A stretch of DNA of 33,586 bases from Kistimonas sp. bin40 (GTDB lineage Bacteria > Pseudomonadota > Gammaproteobacteria > Pseudomonadales > Endozoicomonadaceae). Each line of letters begins with the position of its first letter. Position 1 is the stretch's first letter. Shown piece by piece: positions 1 to 7,383 of the stretch. The stretch spans positions 1 through 33,586 of the forward strand of contig MPMQ01000034.1 of NCBI GenBank assembly GCA_002238585.1, read 5' to 3'. The notes below the pieces were generated by a model. It was given only the letters and a program-made list of their open reading frames with translations, was not told the origin of the DNA and did not search any database. The translations under genes were made by a program, and so were the position numbers.

Positions 1-86
1 TCCCATCCCGAACCCAGAAGTGAAACGGTGTATCGCCGATGGTAGTGTGGGGTCTCCCCATGTGAGAGTAGGTCACTGCCAGGCTT
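1..86 (+). rRNA. rrf: 5S ribosomal RNA, 3' part
   Basis: The first 86 bases match the 3' two thirds of a gammaproteobacterial 5S rRNA, including the conserved stretches CAGAAGTGAAAC, GCCGATGGTAGTGTGGGG and the closing CTGCCAGGC. The 5' part lies before the window. An rRNA operon on the plus strand therefore ends here, which is supported by the terminator just downstream. The exact 3' end is uncertain by a few bases. Confidence 0.95.
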
Positions 87-96
87 CTTTTTGAAG

Positions 97-127
97 AGCC
101 CTGACGTTCGCGTCGGGGCTTTTTTTT
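97..127 (+). terminator. Rho-independent terminator of the rRNA operon
   Basis: A ten-base-pair stem (AGCCCTGACG with CGTCGGGGCT, one G-T pair) closes a TTCG tetraloop and is followed directly by a run of seven T. This is a textbook intrinsic terminator and is placed as expected for the end of the 5S transcript. Confidence 0.95.
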
Positions 128-157
128 ACCTGAAAAAAGGGGGGGCACGGTAGAATT

Positions 158-577
158 ATGGAATTTTTTGTGCGGAACACCTTTTGGTGGCGGCAAAAAA
201 GAGACGGCTTTCAGGAAAGAAACATTCCGGCAAGTCGCGTTACTTGCGCACTGAGGGCTGCTGTTGTTGTCGCTATGAGTCTGGTAGGACTCGCAGCGGG
301 TACTGGTGCGCATGCAGCTGTTCACTTGAACTCCGGCTGCTGGCTGAATGGCCACGAACTGCGCGGCAGAGTGCGGGTGGTGAGAGCCCTCGCCGATTTC
401 AAAGTTCGCCGGGTGAAGGCTTTGGCTGACCTTCGTGTCCAGCATGTAAGGTCCTTGCCAAGCAGCTGCGGGCAATGGCAGTTTGTTGAAGCATTTGCCG
501 ATTTCACGATTAAGTTCGTTAGTGTCGGTGAAGACTTTACTATTAAAATGGTATCCAGTTTTCCTGGTTTGCCCTGA
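158..577 (+). CDS. Small exported protein with short degenerate repeats
   Basis: This 139-residue protein starts with a basic stretch (residues 1-35) and a hydrophobic segment ending in an AHA-like signal peptidase site near residue 53, so it is probably exported. The mature part is built from short repeats with the pattern V-R/K-x-V-x-A/S-L/F-x-D-F/L-x-(V/I)-(R/K). Examples are RALADFKVRRV, KALADLRVQHV, EAFADFTIKFV and GEDFTIKMV, interrupted by a SSCGQWQFV segment. The alternating hydrophobic/charged pattern suggests a small beta-structured repeat fold. I recall similar small periplasmic proteins of unknown function but cannot name the family. No strong ribosome binding site precedes the ATG; a later start within the signal region is possible. 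It follows the rRNA terminator and is probably transcribed alone. Confidence 0.6.
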   Translation: MEFFVRNTFWWRQKRDGFQERNIPASRVTCALRAAVVVAMSLVGLAAGTGAHAAVHLNSGCWLNGHELRGRVRVVRALADFKVRRVKALADLRVQHVRSLPSSCGQWQFVEAFADFTIKFVSVGEDFTIKMVSSFPGLP

Positions 578-775
578 TGGGAGGCTTCCGCTGTTTTGTT
601 TGGCCGGCCTTCAATTGGCAAGAGCCTCCCTCTGTGGAGAAGCTTTGGATTCATGCAAGAAGCGCAGTCTGATTGCGCTGCTGATAGCACCAGTTTTGTT
701 TCTTCCCATGCTGCCAGCGTCAAATGTCCGGTTTTCATGAACTGGAATTTCAGTGGTCTTTACCGCTGGTTGTCT

Positions 776-1290
776 TTATGAGCCGAGTGTCTTCTTGAGT
801 TTTTTCCGCAACTTGAACGGGTTGTAACCCGTTCGGGTTTCGAGCTGGCGAGACACGCGGGAAATTCCCTTGCGCTTAAGCAGACGGTGGAGAGCGGAGC
901 GTGAGGAATTCTCGTTAATGAACTCCGACTACTAGCAGCTCGTCCAAGGGAAGCCACAGGGTTGTGCGCAGGGCAGTGACCACTATTTCCTGAGCAGGTG
1001 TCAGCCTGGTCTGCAGCTGGTGGGCAGTATGCGAGTAATCGTCCACCGTATTGTGCCTCCTCCAGCACCGTATCGTGTCTTTTGAGACACCCAGTTCAAC
1101 TGCCAGAGCCGAAGTGGGCAAAGGTGAAGACTGGATATAGGCACGACGGTGCGGAGTGGTCGTGGCGTTTTTGTGCTGTTGAATGTTCATGTTGATTGAC
1201 TCCAGAATAGGTCTGTGATCTCACTCATTGTTGTGCGTCCTACAAATAATGCACGACGCGTGATGCACAGACATTCGTCCGGGACCTGAC
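776..1290 (-). mobile_element. Decayed transposase copy A (IS481-like, N-terminal part)
   Basis: Read on the minus strand from 1190, the sequence encodes a helix-turn-helix N-terminus with the motifs TPHRRAYIQ, ALAVELGVSKDTIRCW and HTAHQLQTRLTPAQE, typical of IS481-type transposases as I recall them. The frame breaks near 930: the homology continues in another frame as EFINENSSRSALHRLLKRKG and reaches a stop at 776-778, well before any DDE catalytic core. The copy is thus frameshifted and truncated. Bases 1200-1290 resemble the segment beyond the start of copy B (1810-1900) and probably represent the element's terminal sequence. The boundaries are approximate. Confidence 0.65.
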
Positions 1291-1910
1291 AGTTACAAAA
1301 CAGTCTGCTGAGAACACACCTTGCATCTGCCCCTTCGATTTTCTTTCTTCCTGTCTGTACAAACTGATCTGAACGCAATGATCCAGCCAGCAATTTGAAG
1401 CCGAGGGTTCCCTGGATAAATTTTGCTCTTGCGACAGTGGCACAGCTGTTTCATTAAACTCGAGGTTGCGCCGGCAGACTTTTCACGCGCAGAAAATTGG
1501 CGATCAGTGAACTCCTTGCCGTTGTCAGTGAACAGGCTACTGTGATCGGGCAAGCCTTGTGCAAGACTGTCCGGAACGCTCTGGCGAACAAGGCAATTGT
1601 GTATTTCAGCCTGGCCTGTGTATGGTGGGCAGTATGCGAGTGCTCTTCCACTGTATCGCGCTTATTCCAGCGGAGCATCCTGTCTTTTGAGATGGCATGT
1701 TCAGTCGCCTGAGCCGAAATGGGAAAAGGTGAAGACTGGATGTGGGCACGACGGTGCAGTGGCCGCAGCGTTTTTGTGCAGTTGAATATTTGTGCTGATT
1801 AATGTCGGAGTGCATCTATGAGATCACGGATTCTGGCGCGTCCGACAAGCAGTGCATGACGTGTGATGGGTAGCTGTCATTCGGGATCTGGCACGCCTTG
1901 AATTCCGGAA
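1291..1910 (-). mobile_element. Decayed transposase copy B with internal deletion
   Basis: This is a second minus-strand transposase remnant. Near 1815-1600 it shows a start region like copy A, then KRDTVEEHSHTAH as in the N-terminal domain. This joins directly to an integrase-core fragment (FRTVLHKACPITV and, in another frame, LFTDNGKEFTDRQF), so the middle of the gene is missing. TDNGKEFT surrounds the second catalytic aspartate of the DDE core. Several frame changes make it non-functional. Its flank at 1810-1900 parallels the flank of copy A, indicating two insertions of the same element type or a local duplication. Confidence 0.6.
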
Positions 1911-2108
1911 GCATGTTGCTTTGGCTTTTCTGCCGCAGAGCTCTCCGTAAAGAGGCCCGCTGCAACGAGCAAATTTGACTTGGAGGAGTGTCTTTTTTGG
2001 GCATGCAGGTCCAGCGGCTGAGAGAAGACTGACAGCCATCAGTTTTTGCGCTCCGATCAGGTGTACACCGGCCCCGACTTTCAGGTCGAAGCGGATGCCA
2101 GACGTGCC

Positions 2109-2486
2109 TTATTGTTGAGTTTCCGCTTGGACCTCGAAGTCATCCTCGCGTAGTTTGACTGTTCCATCAGGCTGCTGTTTCCACAACTCTTTATGAATGA
2201 CGCCCTTTGCTTTATTCATTTTCCAGTGGCTTGTAAGCAGAACCTGTTTGTCATCAAGCACTTCCAGTAGCGGATCAATGTACTCCACTTCTGCAAATCC
2301 ATCCTGAATCAGGTTTTGCCAGAACGCCTGTATGTTCTGTGTCCCCGTGAATGTGCCGATGGGGCGGGCATGCATAACGGCATCGGGTTCGTATTGTGCT
2401 GCGCATCCGGCGGCATCCCCGGCATTAAAAGCCTCTTTCCATCTTTGGCTGGCCGTGTTGACGGCATCGATCAGCTGCTGGCTCAC
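2109..2486 (-). CDS. NTF2-like / SnoaL-type small protein
   Basis: The protein of about 125 residues has the look of the NTF2-like superfamily (cone-shaped alpha+beta fold), with the characteristic segments RWKEAFNAGDAAGCA, YEPDAVMHARPIGTF and AFWQNLIQDGFAEVEYIDP, and a C-terminal HKELWKQQ...KLREDDFEV. Members include ketosteroid isomerase-like enzymes and many proteins of unknown role. I see no clear catalytic signature, so the function is unassigned. I place the start at the GTG at 2486 because a GAGGA sequence lies about nine bases upstream and the family usually begins shortly before this point. A TTG at 2492 or an ATG at 2534 would lengthen the N-terminus by 2 or 16 residues. No signal peptide is visible. 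It stands alone between insertion remnants and a gene-poor stretch. Confidence 0.75.
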   Translation of the reverse strand: MSQQLIDAVNTASQRWKEAFNAGDAAGCAAQYEPDAVMHARPIGTFTGTQNIQAFWQNLIQDGFAEVEYIDPLLEVLDDKQVLLTSHWKMNKAKGVIHKELWKQQPDGTVKLREDDFEVQAETQQ

Positions 2487-2534
2487 GCTCAAAGTTCCTC
2501 GTTGATTGGGTAGAGAGCGAACGCAGGATAACAC

Positions 2535-3518
2535 AGCGGTCGAGATGTAAGGCTCTGTTTTTCAATCGATGTTTTTCTGGACGGGTAATGAAAGGTTTCC
2601 AGGCATCGAACCTGCGGCTACCAGCAGTTTTACGGTAAAGAGCTATCCTGGTAGTTTTCCCCACTGTGTCAGGAACCTTGTCACCTTGTTTTTGGAAGGC
2701 CTCTCTTCTGGGATGGTCTTTATTGGGCATCCAACTGTCTTTGCCCCGCATGGCAGAAGACGTCGGGCCGTTTTTCAGTCCTGTTGGACAGTGGTATGCA
2801 CGCAGACGAAAGGGGTGCATGAACGTGCAGGCGTGTGCGAAATCCATTCTCGCTTCGGGCCTGAGCATGACACTCTCGTGGTAATGGACGGTGGATGTCC
2901 GCCTGATGCAGAGTCGACAGATGCTATGAATAGGCGTTCTCGTGTTTTTGCCTGGCCGGAATGCGGGAGGCCGGGTGTACGCGACAGGGGAAAAGTCGAA
3001 CTTTTTGTAGTGCTTGCTGTCGGGTGGTTATTGGTCCTTGTTTTTTTCTTGCGGGTGATACCCGCTTTTGATGGAGGCAGAGCTGTCTCTACCTGTTTTC
3101 TGAGCCTGTGTTTTTACCCGGATGCCGATTGTGTGCTATGCCTGTCGTGGTTATGAAAAATGGCTGGGCGAAAGCTCTGTGCAGAGGGAGCGCGGTATTG
3201 TGTCCAGCCACTTTCCCCCGAACAGGCGAGCAACAGAGGGGGAGATAGAGTGGCATTCGTTGAGGGAGCTGGTGATCCTGTTTGGCGAACAGCACCCCAG
3301 TGTCGCAGGTTTGGCCGCGCACACATTTTTCTTGTGTGCGAGGGAAGCGGGTGCTGCGTGCGAGCGGTTTTTCTATCCTTGACGACGGCGTCGACGGCAA
3401 GTCGGGACGGTGGACAGACAATAGTCAAGGAGCGGGAGCATTGATGACATATTGCGCCCTGTGTATTGCAGTTTCTTTCTGTAAAATTCGTGATGTACTT
3501 CAGACAGGGCGTGGTGGT
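2535..3518. other. Gene-poor stretch before envC
   Basis: I find no convincing gene in this roughly 1-kb stretch. The longest open frame (plus strand 2569-3156) encodes a cysteine- and proline-rich sequence with one hydrophobic segment (FVVLAVGWLLVLVFFL) but no recognisable domain and no ribosome binding site. The open frame running into envC from 3282 appears to be chance extension upstream of the real start. The region may hold the envC promoter and the remains of a lost gene. Confidence 0.45.
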
Positions 3519-4679
3519 ATGCGGTTGATGTTATATCGGGGGGGGGGCTTGCTTCTGGTTGCCTGTTTGTTGGCGGTGGGCGTCCAGGCCGGGCAGGAGG
3601 CCGGGCAGGAAAAAAACAGTATTCGCCTCGAACAGGTCAAGGAAGAGATCCAGAGGATGCAGTCGTTGCTCAAGTCAATTCGGGAGCAGCGCTCGGAGCT
3701 GGAGGCACAGCTGGAAAACAGCGAAAAAAAAATAAGCCGGGTACAGACGGAGCTTCGCCAGGTTGAGAAGAAGATACGCCAGGCACGGGAGGCAGAAAAA
3801 AAATACAGTACCCAGCGACAACGTCTGAAAAAGGACCGGGAGGTGCAGCAGGCCAAAGTGGCGCAGGCACTCAAGGCAGCTTACACGAGTGGTGTGTCTC
3901 CAGGAGTCAGGTTGATTCTGAATCAGGATACGCTGGAGCGTGTGGACCGCATGTTGATGTATTACAGTGCGTTCGCAGGAGCCCAGTCAGAAGCTTTGCA
4001 GGTGGTGGTGGAGTCTGATCGCAGACTGCAGGCGGTGGAAACGCGTATTGCCGATGTACACAAGCAGGGCAAGCTCCTGCGCAAAAGACTGCAGGACGAG
4101 GAAAAGGCCTTGCTGGATGAACAGCGCCGTCGCCAGAAAGTGGTTGCCCGACTGCATTCAACGGAAACGCGGGAGGGAGGCCGCCTGGAGCGCTTGCAGC
4201 AGGAACAACAGGAGCTGCATCAATTGATGGAATCGCTCGTTTCCATAGCAGGAGAGTCTGACTCCAGTCGAGCTTTTGGTCATATCAAGGGTAAAATGAG
4301 CTGGCCGGTCAGGGGAGCGGTTCTTCATCGTTACGGTGAGCTGCGCGAGGAAGGCAAGATGGTCTGGAGAGGGGTGTTCATCCAGGCGCCTCCCGGGCGT
4401 TTTGTCAAATCACCGCATTACGGTCAGGTGGTGTTTTCCGGATGGTTGAAAAGCTTCGGCCTTTTGATGATCGTTGACCATGGCAACGAATATATGACGC
4501 TGTACGCACATAACCAGAGTCTGTTGCGGTCGGAGGGCGACTGGGTTTTGCCCGGGGAAGACATAGCGCTGGTTGGCAACAGCGGCGGACAGTCGCGAGC
4601 TGGTTTGTATTTTGAGGTGCGTCACAAAGGAGAGCCGGCCGACCCCCTGGACTGGCTGGCGGCCTTGTCCCGGTCATGA
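3519..4679 (+). CDS. envC: EnvC-type murein hydrolase activator (M23/LytM domain)
   Basis: This is a periplasmic activator of the N-acetylmuramyl-L-alanine amidases that split septal peptidoglycan. A signal peptide covers roughly residues 1-25 (LLLVACLLAVGVQAG). A long coiled coil rich in E, K, Q and R runs from about 30 to 245, interrupted by a segment near 125-150 (SPGVRLILNQDT). The C-terminal LytM domain covers about 265-386, with FGHIKGKMSWPVRG, VDHGNEYMTLYAHN and YFEVRHKGEPADPLDWL. The usual first zinc site HxGxD is replaced by MVWRGVFI, so the domain should be catalytically dead, as in E. coli EnvC. The length (386) is close to E. coli EnvC (419). I chose the ATG at 3519 because the signal peptide begins there; the upstream open frame adds unrelated sequence. 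Confidence 0.9.
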   Translation: MRLMLYRGGGLLLVACLLAVGVQAGQEAGQEKNSIRLEQVKEEIQRMQSLLKSIREQRSELEAQLENSEKKISRVQTELRQVEKKIRQAREAEKKYSTQRQRLKKDREVQQAKVAQALKAAYTSGVSPGVRLILNQDTLERVDRMLMYYSAFAGAQSEALQVVVESDRRLQAVETRIADVHKQGKLLRKRLQDEEKALLDEQRRRQKVVARLHSTETREGGRLERLQQEQQELHQLMESLVSIAGESDSSRAFGHIKGKMSWPVRGAVLHRYGELREEGKMVWRGVFIQAPPGRFVKSPHYGQVVFSGWLKSFGLLMIVDHGNEYMTLYAHNQSLLRSEGDWVLPGEDIALVGNSGGQSRAGLYFEVRHKGEPADPLDWLAALSRS

Positions 4680-4918
4680 AGTGTCTTTTCGGAAGAGTGC
4701 GGCCCATGCGGGAATGACCTGGCTGCTGTGAACGCGGTGCATTACGTTGTTTTCTTATGCTGTTCCTGTCAAGAAGGCGTTGTCCGTTTTCCCGCATCTG
4801 TCAAAATGCGCGCAAGGCGCAGTTGACCTGTTGCACAGAGTATTCCCGGATGCTTTCCCGTCAATGGCAGAGCACCGGAGGGCCGATTGCTGGTGCCTGA
4901 TGCCGTGCTCTGTTGGGT

Positions 4919-5908
4919 ATGCTGTCTGATAACATCAAGGACTTTGGGTTGAAATCTACACAGACTGTGCATTGTCACCGTTGCGGAAAGCCAATCACCG
5001 GTGAGTTTACGAAAGCCCTGGGGAGAACATGGCATAGATCCTGTTTTTTATGCTGCGGATGTCGCAAGCCGATTCTGGGGTCCTTTATACGAAAAGACGG
5101 GGAGGGATGGCATCCTGCCTGTTTCCAGAAAGCCTGGGTACCCAATTGTGCTGTGTGTAATGCGCCGCTGATGGGGGCCTGTCTTCAGGATTACTGGGGC
5201 AACCTGTTTTGTGAGTCCCATCAGGACTATGCCACCTGTGTCAGCTGCGGCCGTATCGTGTGCGGTCCCCTGACAGGGGGCGGCATCCGTTTTTCGGATG
5301 GTCTGACGGTCTGTCATTTGTGTACAGTGACCGGCGTCACTGATACAGGGCGGGCCATTCAGCTGGCAGGCGAGATGCGGGCGGTGCTGAAAGGGATGGG
5401 GCTGGATCTGTTTCAGGCGGAGACGCCTGTGCGGCTGGTTGACAGGGGTGATCTGCACAGCAAGAGTCGTCATAACTTCCATGCAGAGCACCCCCTGTTG
5501 GGGCTGGCTGTATGGAGTACATCGCTGGTCGGCAAGCGTGTGGTCTCGCGCGATTTTCAGGAGATTCTGATTCAATCGCATCTGTCGGAAGATCATTTTC
5601 GCACAGTGGTGCTGCACGAGCTGGGGCATGCCTGGGTTTTCTACAACAATCCGCTCGGACGGACCATTCCGTTACAGGTGGAAGAGGGGTTTTGCGTCCT
5701 GCTCGAGTACCTGTGGCTGAAAAAGCAGGGCACAAAAGACGCCCGTTATCGCATGAGTTTAATCGAGGGGAGCCAGGACCCCGTCTACGGAGTCGGCTTT
5801 CAGGGGGCACTACGGGCACTCAAGCGTCTGCCTCTACCGGTTCTGGCGCGTTACATTCTGGAAAAGAGGCGTTTTCCGTCGGCTCTGGGGGCTTTTTTCT
5901 ATCATTGA
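4919..5908 (+). CDS. LIM-domain protein with DA1-type metallopeptidase domain
   Basis: This 329-residue protein starts with a complete LIM zinc-binding domain: C19-x2-C22, H39-x2-C42, C45-x2-C48 and H65-x2-C68. A second LIM-like cysteine cluster follows (C77, C80, C98, H101, C107, C110, C132, C135). The C-terminal half (about 140-329) matches the plant DA1 family peptidase domain: HELGHAW at 233-239, then VEEGFCVLLEYLWL at 254-267 supplying the third zinc ligand, and the family segment SQDPVYGVGFQGALRAL at 285-301. Arabidopsis DA1 is a ubiquitin-activated peptidase with the same LIM-DA1 order; the ubiquitin-interacting motifs found at its N-terminus are not visible here. No signal peptide is seen. 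I use the ATG at 4919; a TTG two codons earlier is possible and no clear ribosome binding site settles it. It is convergent with ynjF. Confidence 0.88.
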   Translation: MLSDNIKDFGLKSTQTVHCHRCGKPITGEFTKALGRTWHRSCFLCCGCRKPILGSFIRKDGEGWHPACFQKAWVPNCAVCNAPLMGACLQDYWGNLFCESHQDYATCVSCGRIVCGPLTGGGIRFSDGLTVCHLCTVTGVTDTGRAIQLAGEMRAVLKGMGLDLFQAETPVRLVDRGDLHSKSRHNFHAEHPLLGLAVWSTSLVGKRVVSRDFQEILIQSHLSEDHFRTVVLHELGHAWVFYNNPLGRTIPLQVEEGFCVLLEYLWLKKQGTKDARYRMSLIEGSQDPVYGVGFQGALRALKRLPLPVLARYILEKRRFPSALGAFFYH

Positions 5909-5912
5909 GAGC

Positions 5913-5929
5913 ACGCCAGAGACCGGCGT
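5913..5929. terminator. Weak hairpin between convergent genes
   Basis: The inverted repeat ACGCC/GGCGT with a seven-base loop lies in the 26-base gap between the LIM-DA1 gene and ynjF, whose transcripts run toward each other. There is no proper T-run on either side (only TTCTTTCT on the plus strand), so a terminator role is a guess from position. Confidence 0.3.
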
Positions 5930-5934
5930 TCTTT

Positions 5935-6570
5935 CTACTGGCAATGGCCGGGGGGCGCGGGTTGGGCCTGTTTCAGCAGGCGATATCCCCGCAGCAGGCG
6001 GGTAGCGGTGGTGACCAGACATAAGGCACCGAAGCACCAGGCCAGAACCGGAAAGCCGGTGGGCCAGAGGCAGGCTGCACCAAAAAACAGCAGTGTTTCT
6101 GTCCCTTCCGTCAGCCCTTCGAGGTAGTAGAGCGATTTGGGGGGCTGTTCTGGTTGCAGCTGGTTTTTTGCTGCCATGCAGGCAAAGGCCAGAAAGCTGG
6201 TTCCGGTTCCTGTAAAACAGAATAAAAGAAAGGCCGCAGCCAGGGCGTTGGTTGCGGGCTGGGCCGCTGCGAAGCCAAGCACTATGGCGGCATAGAAGAT
6301 GAAGTCGAGTGTAATATCCAGAAAACCTCCGGCATCGCTGGGGCTTGTTTGTCTGGCTATGGCTCCGTCGAGTCCGTCTGCTACCCGGTTGAGGAGTATC
6401 ATCACCAAAGCGGCTGCGTAGTGCTGTTGTATCAGCAGTGGCAGGGCCAGGATGCCCATGCCAAAGCCGACCAGGGTGACTGTGTTCGCTGTTGTGTATT
6501 TTGACAGGCAGGAGGCTGGGGTTTTCAGCAGTTTCTGTGTGTAAACCTGGGTCCATCGGTCAAGCATCAT
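5935..6570 (-). CDS. ynjF: CDP-alcohol phosphatidyltransferase family membrane protein (YnjF-like)
   Basis: The protein (211 residues) is an inner-membrane enzyme of the CDP-alcohol phosphatidyltransferase family, which transfers a phosphatidyl group from CDP-diacylglycerol to an alcohol. The family motif D-G-x2-A-R-x8-G-x3-D-x3-D is intact: DGAIAR, then G and the two aspartates of GGFLDITLDF. About six hydrophobic segments are present. Its position as last gene of a ynjBCD-like operon matches E. coli, where ynjF closes the ynjABCDEF cluster; the rhodanese gene ynjE is absent here. It overlaps the end of ynjD by 11 bases, indicating translational coupling. Two adjacent ATG codons (6570 and 6567) could both serve as start. 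The natural alcohol substrate cannot be read from sequence. Confidence 0.88.
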   Translation of the reverse strand: MMLDRWTQVYTQKLLKTPASCLSKYTTANTVTLVGFGMGILALPLLIQQHYAAALVMILLNRVADGLDGAIARQTSPSDAGGFLDITLDFIFYAAIVLGFAAAQPATNALAAAFLLFCFTGTGTSFLAFACMAAKNQLQPEQPPKSLYYLEGLTEGTETLLFFGAACLWPTGFPVLAWCFGALCLVTTATRLLRGYRLLKQAQPAPPGHCQ

Positions 6571-7201
6571 TGGTTCTCCTTGTGTCCAGGCTGATCACGC
6601 GGCCGTGGCAGTCCTGTTCGTCATGGGTGACCAGAAGGGTCGGAATGCCTTTTCTCCGGGCCTGGTCGAATACAAACTGACGCACTTGCTGGCGCAGGCG
6701 GGCGTCGAGGCGGGAGAAAGGCTCGTCCAGCAAGAGTGCACGGGGCTCGGCGAGCAAAGTTCGCATGAGACTGACACGGGCGCGCTCGCCTCCTGACAGC
6801 TGGTCCGGGCGCGCTTGTCCCTGGCCGGGCAGCTGTGCGCGGTTGAGGGCGTCCTCTACACGCTGACGGCGTTCCTTGCCAGACAGGTGCCGGGGCAGGG
6901 CGAAGGCCAGGTTGCCGGCCACTGACATATGCGGAAAAAGAAGGTCATCCTGAAACATCAGGCCAATGGGGCGCTGGTGTGCAGGTCGGCCGTTTATCTG
7001 CTGGCCGTCTATGAAGATATGGCCCTGTGTGCTCAGGCTCTCGTGAGCTATGCCGCAGATGTAGGCCAGTAGCGAGGATTTTCCGCACCCGCTGGGTCCC
7101 ATCAGGGAAACGATTTCTCCCGGTGCCACCGTCAGGGAGAATGAAGACAGGAGAACTTGTCCCGGTAGTGACAGACGGATGTCCTGTAGCAGCAAACTCA
7201 T
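6560..7201 (-). CDS. ynjD: ABC transporter ATP-binding protein (YnjD-like)
   Basis: This is the ATPase subunit of the importer formed with the YnjC-like permease and the YnjB-like binding protein. All motifs are present in 213 residues: Walker A GPSGCGKSS, Q-loop MFQDD, signature LSGGERARV, Walker B ALLLDEP and the H-loop VTHDEQD. The size is typical of short importer ATPases of the sulfate, molybdate or thiamine type. Its ATG overlaps by four bases (ATGA) the stop of the 61-codon open frame that lies between it and ynjC, and its 3' end overlaps ynjF, so translation is probably coupled along the operon. The transported substrate of E. coli YnjBCD is, to my knowledge, not firmly established. 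Confidence 0.93.
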   Translation of the reverse strand: MSLLLQDIRLSLPGQVLLSSFSLTVAPGEIVSLMGPSGCGKSSLLAYICGIAHESLSTQGHIFIDGQQINGRPAHQRPIGLMFQDDLLFPHMSVAGNLAFALPRHLSGKERRQRVEDALNRAQLPGQGQARPDQLSGGERARVSLMRTLLAEPRALLLDEPFSRLDARLRQQVRQFVFDQARRKGIPTLLVTHDEQDCHGRVISLDTRRTNDA

Positions 7202-7383
7202 TGAGGAACTTCTCTCTTGTCCAGGGCCGGGAGTGTTCTGGCTTGTCTGGATGCTGTCTGAAAATAGAGTGTTTTGTCGCGTGCCTTCTCGATTCTCCCC
7301 ATTGTTATGCGCTTCCTTTTGATTGACTGCAGCAGAGCATCACCATGGCCCCCATTCCGGCCAGGCAAGGCGTCAAGCCGCAT
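7198..7383 (-). CDS. Possible coupled small protein between ynjC and ynjD
   Basis: A 61-codon open frame exactly fills the 171-base gap between ynjC and ynjD. Its ATG (7383-7381) overlaps the end of ynjC by 11 bases, and its stop overlaps the ynjD start in an ATGA arrangement. The product is basic and hydrophilic (KRKR in the middle) without a membrane segment or known domain. It may be a real small protein, a translational bridge that couples ynjD to ynjC, or chance. In E. coli no gene lies at this place as far as I recall. Confidence 0.4.
   Translation of the reverse strand: MRLDALPGRNGGHGDALLQSIKRKRITMGRIEKARDKTLYFQTASRQARTLPALDKREVPQ

Noticed and set aside
2569-3156. 195-codon plus-strand open frame with one hydrophobic segment
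   Set aside because: No ribosome binding site, no domain, irregular composition rich in Cys, Pro and Arg, and competing open frames on the other strand; not listed as a gene.
3282-3518. N-terminal extension of the envC open frame
   Set aside because: The signal peptide of EnvC begins at 3519; the upstream residues look like translated non-coding sequence.
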